NCBI RefSeq assembly: GCF_007680605.1
Contig: NZ_VEIO01000003.1
Span: 160,575 to 207,854 of the forward strand
Length of the DNA stretch: 47,280 bases
Direction of reading: 5' to 3'
Source: Paenibacillus xylanexedens
GTDB lineage: Bacteria > Bacillota > Bacilli > Paenibacillales > Paenibacillaceae
A program made the position numbers and the translations under genes. The notes under the pieces were generated by a model, which was not told where the DNA came from, made no database searches, and worked only from the letters and a program-made list of their open reading frames with translations. The number at the start of each line of letters is the position of its first letter. The stretch's first letter is position 1. Below, piece by piece: positions 44,615 to 47,280 of the stretch.

Positions 44615-44629
44615 TTGAAGCGCTTGCAA
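44615..44629 (-). promoter_or_regulatory. cre-like site upstream of the two-component operon
   Basis: On the minus strand TTGCAAGCGCTTCAA fits the cre pattern WTGNAANCGNWNNCW with one mismatch near its end. It lies about 120 bases before the kinase start. The 424-base stretch 44499-44922 is AT-rich and holds this and the divergent promoters, with no gene. Confidence 0.45.
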
Positions 44630-44922
44630 AAGAGCCGACAAATTAAACTCTCTTATGTTTCTTTTCCTCTTAGCGGACCAACTTTGTTTATCGATTAAAT
44701 TAACTCATTCAAGATAACATAGTTTTATTTGGGGATCAATGGATTTCAACTGATTTTCAATAGATTAGAACATGATAAGAGGAGGACATGGAGCAATGGA
44801 AGCTCCACCCCCACGAAACTCCTTAATATGTAATTATATATAATATTATGAAATATTCTATTATGATAGACAATATGAAAAATGATATCAAATACCTAAC
44901 TTTCTAAGGAGATTCTTAACTT

Positions 44923-45588
44923 ATGAAAAAAATGAGCCAAAAAAATTGGATTATCATTTTAATATTTGCTCTTTTAGCCTCTCTAGTTGCAAATGTTGTT
45001 GGTTATAATTCAAGTAACGGAAAACTAAAAGATTATTTAAATCAACAATACAGTCAGGTGCTGTCAGATTACGAACGTAACATTCTTTCTACCTCAGATT
45101 CAATCTTGTCAACTTTGAAGAGCGCTATAAATAAAAAGAAGATTAGTAGAGAAGAACTGCTATTCTTATGCAATAGCTATGAACAGTTAAAACAAAATCA
45201 GATTCAATATGCAAACTATGTACTGGTCTATAACTCTCCTGACGGGAAAAAGGCTTTTTCTTTGGATAAGAATGAACCTATTACTCTTAATTATCTTCCT
45301 GGTTTTATCTACTTTAATTCAAGTAAAGCTATGTTTGAAAAACTTCTTTTGCAAAGCGAATCCGCTTCTGACTTAGTTGTAACTACTAGCTTAGATAAGA
45401 GCTTAAGACTTGCAAATGAAATCGTCCAAATAAACACAGCCATTTATAAAAAATATATCAATGAAAATTTCGCCCAATTGTCAAACGAAGAGGCAATCAT
45501 GACCCGGCTATACTTACAAAAGGATCTAACCACCTCGTCTGCAAAACTAGCCGATCTTGATGCAGAATTATCTAAATTAAATGACTAA
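44923..45588 (+). CDS. AT-rich membrane-anchored protein of unknown function
   Basis: 221 residues. Short basic N-terminus then one helix (IIILIFALLASLVANVVG) with no cleavage site evident, so a type II anchored protein; the outer part is mostly helical, Lys/Asn/Ser-rich. I recognise no family. Base use differs from its neighbours: 17 of 60 G+C at 45421-45480 and 22 of 60 at 45061-45120. GGAG lies 11 bases before the ATG. It may be acquired. Confidence 0.7.
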   Translation: MKKMSQKNWIIILIFALLASLVANVVGYNSSNGKLKDYLNQQYSQVLSDYERNILSTSDSILSTLKSAINKKKISREELLFLCNSYEQLKQNQIQYANYVLVYNSPDGKKAFSLDKNEPITLNYLPGFIYFNSSKAMFEKLLLQSESASDLVVTTSLDKSLRLANEIVQINTAIYKKYINENFAQLSNEEAIMTRLYLQKDLTTSSAKLADLDAELSKLND

Positions 45589-45614
45589 ACCCCTTATAAA
45601 AATTCGCCATAACC

Positions 45615-45651
45615 AAGAGCCGAAGCAGGACTAACCTCTGCTTCGGCTCTT
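45615..45651. terminator. Bidirectional terminator
   Basis: AAGAGCCGAAGCAG and CTGCTTCGGCTCTT form a 14-bp perfect stem with a 9-base loop, followed by T on the plus strand and preceded by AA on the minus. It ends the AT-rich gene and the convergent lspA. Confidence 0.9.
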
Positions 45652-45705
45652 TTGCAACCATACATTAGAATGTTCGTCACTAATCATTTCTTATATCCAT
45701 CACTG

Positions 45706-46188
45706 TTACCCTTTAGGTAGCGCATTACGTAGACGTTTCTCCCGATACCGCTGGTATGCACGAATCAGCATGCCGATGATGATCATCACTACACCGATGT
45801 TAATCGCCACATCCGCCAGATTCAATATGCCCCGGCCAGACGGAAACACCAGAAAGTCCGTCACACGAGCATAAACAAAGCGATCTATGGCGTTGCCGAG
45901 TGCACCGCCGACCATGAAACCTGCCCCGGCCTGCATCCAGAATCCCCGTATCTCACCTTTACGCCGATAATAGAGCATACCTACGATAAACAGCACGGCA
46001 ATGACCCCGAATAAACGTGCATTCCCTTGAAACATGCTTCCGGCCATACCGCTATTTTCGTAATGTTGCAGCTGCATCCCTGAATCCCCAAGCCGCATCA
46101 CTTCGCCAACCTCCATATACATCCGAACTGCAATTTTAGTACCCTGATCCACAAGCGTAACCAGCAACGCGATAAAATAAAACAACAT
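45706..46188 (-). CDS. lspA: Signal peptidase II (LspA)
   Basis: 160-residue membrane protein with four predicted helices. It removes the signal peptide of prolipoproteins after lipid attachment. Family motifs: LVDQGTKIAV, HYENSGMA, GNAIDRF (catalytic Asp) and NLADVAINIG (second catalytic Asp). GGGGG lies 6 bases before the ATG. It is not in the usual ileS or rluD context, so it may be an additional copy serving the lipoproteins here. Confidence 0.92.
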   Translation of the reverse strand: MLFYFIALLVTLVDQGTKIAVRMYMEVGEVMRLGDSGMQLQHYENSGMAGSMFQGNARLFGVIAVLFIVGMLYYRRKGEIRGFWMQAGAGFMVGGALGNAIDRFVYARVTDFLVFPSGRGILNLADVAINIGVVMIIIGMLIRAYQRYREKRLRNALPKG

Positions 46189-46410
46189 CGTTTTCCCCCT
46201 GCCTGCCTAAGCCGCTCTTTATGTTCAATTGCAGAAAAATCATTATAACGTTCTTCTTACTCTACCACAGCGGTTATAACGTCTCCAAATGATCCGATCT
46301 TAAGTCTCTTCTAACATCAGATAAAATAAGCAATTCACTTCAAGCAGGTAGGACCCTGCTACGCGTCGAATGTAGAGCTTCATCACACATACGAAGGAGA
46401 TGTCTTTCAT

Positions 46411-46890
46411 TTGAATTCGATTAATCCCGCAATCGCTGCAAGACTTGCGCAAATGCAGCAGGAAGAACAGGAACTGGTATGGGATACATTCAACTCCGAA
46501 ACAGCACTACAGCTCGGCCTTCATCTAGTTCAGGAAGCGAAACGCCGTTCACAAGCGGTGACTATTGATATTACGCTAAAGGGACATCGTCTCTTTTTGC
46601 ATGCGATGGAAGGCACGCACCCCGATAACGAAAACTGGATTCGGCGCAAAAACAACGTGGTCAACCACTTCGGCTCCAGCTCCTGGCATACGGCCTTACG
46701 ACTACGGAGCGAAAACAAAACATTGGAGCAAGATTACCAACGATCTGGCTCCGATTATGTACTGGCTGGCGGCGCATTTCCGCTGATCTTAAAAGAAGAA
46801 GGGCAAGTGGGAACAATCACGGTATCAGGTCTGCCTGATGAGGAAGACCATGACCTTGTTACCACAGGCATTCGCTCGTTTTTGAAATAG
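46411..46890 (+). CDS. UPF0303 / heme-degrading domain protein
   Basis: 159 residues of the UPF0303/HbpS-like (PF03928) family: HLVQEAKRRSQAVTIDI, IRRKNNVVNHFGSSSW, YVLAGGAFPLIL and GTITVSGLPDEEDHDLV. Members bind heme or small ligands; activity not certain. TTG start with GGAG 11 bases upstream. A small hairpin (AGCAGG/CCTGCT, near 46345-46362) lies in its 5' region. Confidence 0.85.
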   Translation: MNSINPAIAARLAQMQQEEQELVWDTFNSETALQLGLHLVQEAKRRSQAVTIDITLKGHRLFLHAMEGTHPDNENWIRRKNNVVNHFGSSSWHTALRLRSENKTLEQDYQRSGSDYVLAGGAFPLILKEEGQVGTITVSGLPDEEDHDLVTTGIRSFLK

Positions 46891-46934
46891 AGCCTGTTTG
46901 AGGAAAGTAATTCCCAAATCGCTCACCATACAAA

Positions 46935-46983
46935 AAACACCTTCTAGAGAAACGATATGAATATATCTACTCTAAAGGTGTTT
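46935..46983. terminator. Terminator-like inverted repeat
   Basis: AAACACCTT and AAGGTGTTT with an inner TAGAG/CTCTA stem and an AT-rich loop. It is placed between the UPF0303 gene and the convergent partial gene. Confidence 0.7.
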
Positions 46984-47050
46984 AGTTATTAAGCTATTCT
47001 TACTATTTCTTTATTCCTGGTAGGCAACTACCCTTAAATCAGATTTATCA

Positions 47051-47280
47051 TCATCTGGGATAGTAATTTTTTTGAGGAACTCCAACAGGATGTGTGGCCC
47101 CTACGGTTGTAATCTTACTATCTGGCATGCCGATTCCTGTGTTTAAGCCAGATAGTCTTGCCAGAGCTTTGCTATTATTCGCTGCCGGAAGTTTGGCTGT
47201 AAAGATCACTTTCGTCCCATCGGCAGATACAGTCCAATCCGGAATGGTTGTCCCAAATGCTGTTGCGATCTTGTTCGCAA
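47051..47280 (-). CDS. Partial gene, 3' end only, possible frameshift
   Basis: 75 codons enter from the right edge in frame: ANKIATAFGTTIPDWTVSAD, then KLPAANNSKALARLSG and THPVGVPQ. The frame stops at 47051 just after a run of seven A (47067-47073). With six A the reading continues as KITIPDDDKSDLRVVAYQE and stops at 47011, a more natural end. So this is either a frameshifted gene or a sequencing error. Function unknown; it looks like an exported surface-type protein. Confidence 0.5.
   Translation of the reverse strand, partial: ANKIATAFGTTIPDWTVSADGTKVIFTAKLPAANNSKALARLSGLNTGIGMPDSKITTVGATHPVGVPQKNYYPR

Overview
The window looks like chromosome of a spore-forming, mid-GC Firmicute. I infer Paenibacillus or a close relative from strong GGAGG ribosome sites, frequent TTG/GTG starts, the cydABCD order, a YesM/YesN two-component system beside a sugar ABC transporter, and the GT2-TPR glycosyltransferases with threonine-rich surface proteins. 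No tRNA, rRNA, CRISPR array or transposase was found.

Layout. (1) 1-6560: cydABCD on the minus strand (cytochrome bd oxidase and its CydDC exporter), between a bidirectional terminator (12-50) and a control region with two CRP/FNR- or Rex-type palindromes. (2) 6755-11124, plus strand: tightly coupled TPR/half-GT-B protein, GT2, GT4 and methyltransferase genes. (3) 20049-11422, minus strand: a short basic DUF6385-like protein, a large threonine-rich repeat protein with the same C-terminal domain, then three GT2-TPR glycosyltransferases. Divergent from it (20258-21402) are two paralogous predicted beta-sandwich proteins. I read 6755-21402 as one surface, probably spore-surface, glycoprotein locus: repeat and beta-sandwich proteins as structural parts or acceptors, GT2-TPR enzymes as protein glycosyltransferases, and the plus-strand operon extending or capping the glycan. 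(4) 21581-24249: an MFS exporter with an OmpR-type winged-helix regulator. (5) 24588-27485: a three-gene ABC importer of the TrpXYZ-like class. (6) 27844-30508: an Rpn-family nuclease gene, a SufR-like regulator and trhO. (7) 30764-34169: response regulator, histidine kinase and beta-propeller lipoprotein as one operon. (8) 34444-35569: a second Rpn gene followed by a separate duplicated copy of its 3' end. (9) 35874-38312: an AraC-type regulator and a MATE exporter. (10) 38588-44498: a YesM/YesN-type system and a sugar ABC importer with cre-like sites. (11) 44923-47280: an AT-rich membrane-anchored orphan, lspA, a UPF0303/heme-degrading-domain gene, and a truncated gene with a possible homopolymer frameshift.

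Two observations stand out. The first is the glycoprotein locus. The second is the Rpn pair: both full-length genes carry an internal GGGAGG-plus-ATG in front of the C-terminal domain. Downstream of the second gene lies a free-standing copy beginning exactly at that ribosome site, identical over 148 bases and differing by one 12-base repeat unit. This fits an Rpn nuclease with an intragenic antitoxin that has been duplicated as its own gene. Functions are inferred from motifs and family knowledge; no database search was possible.
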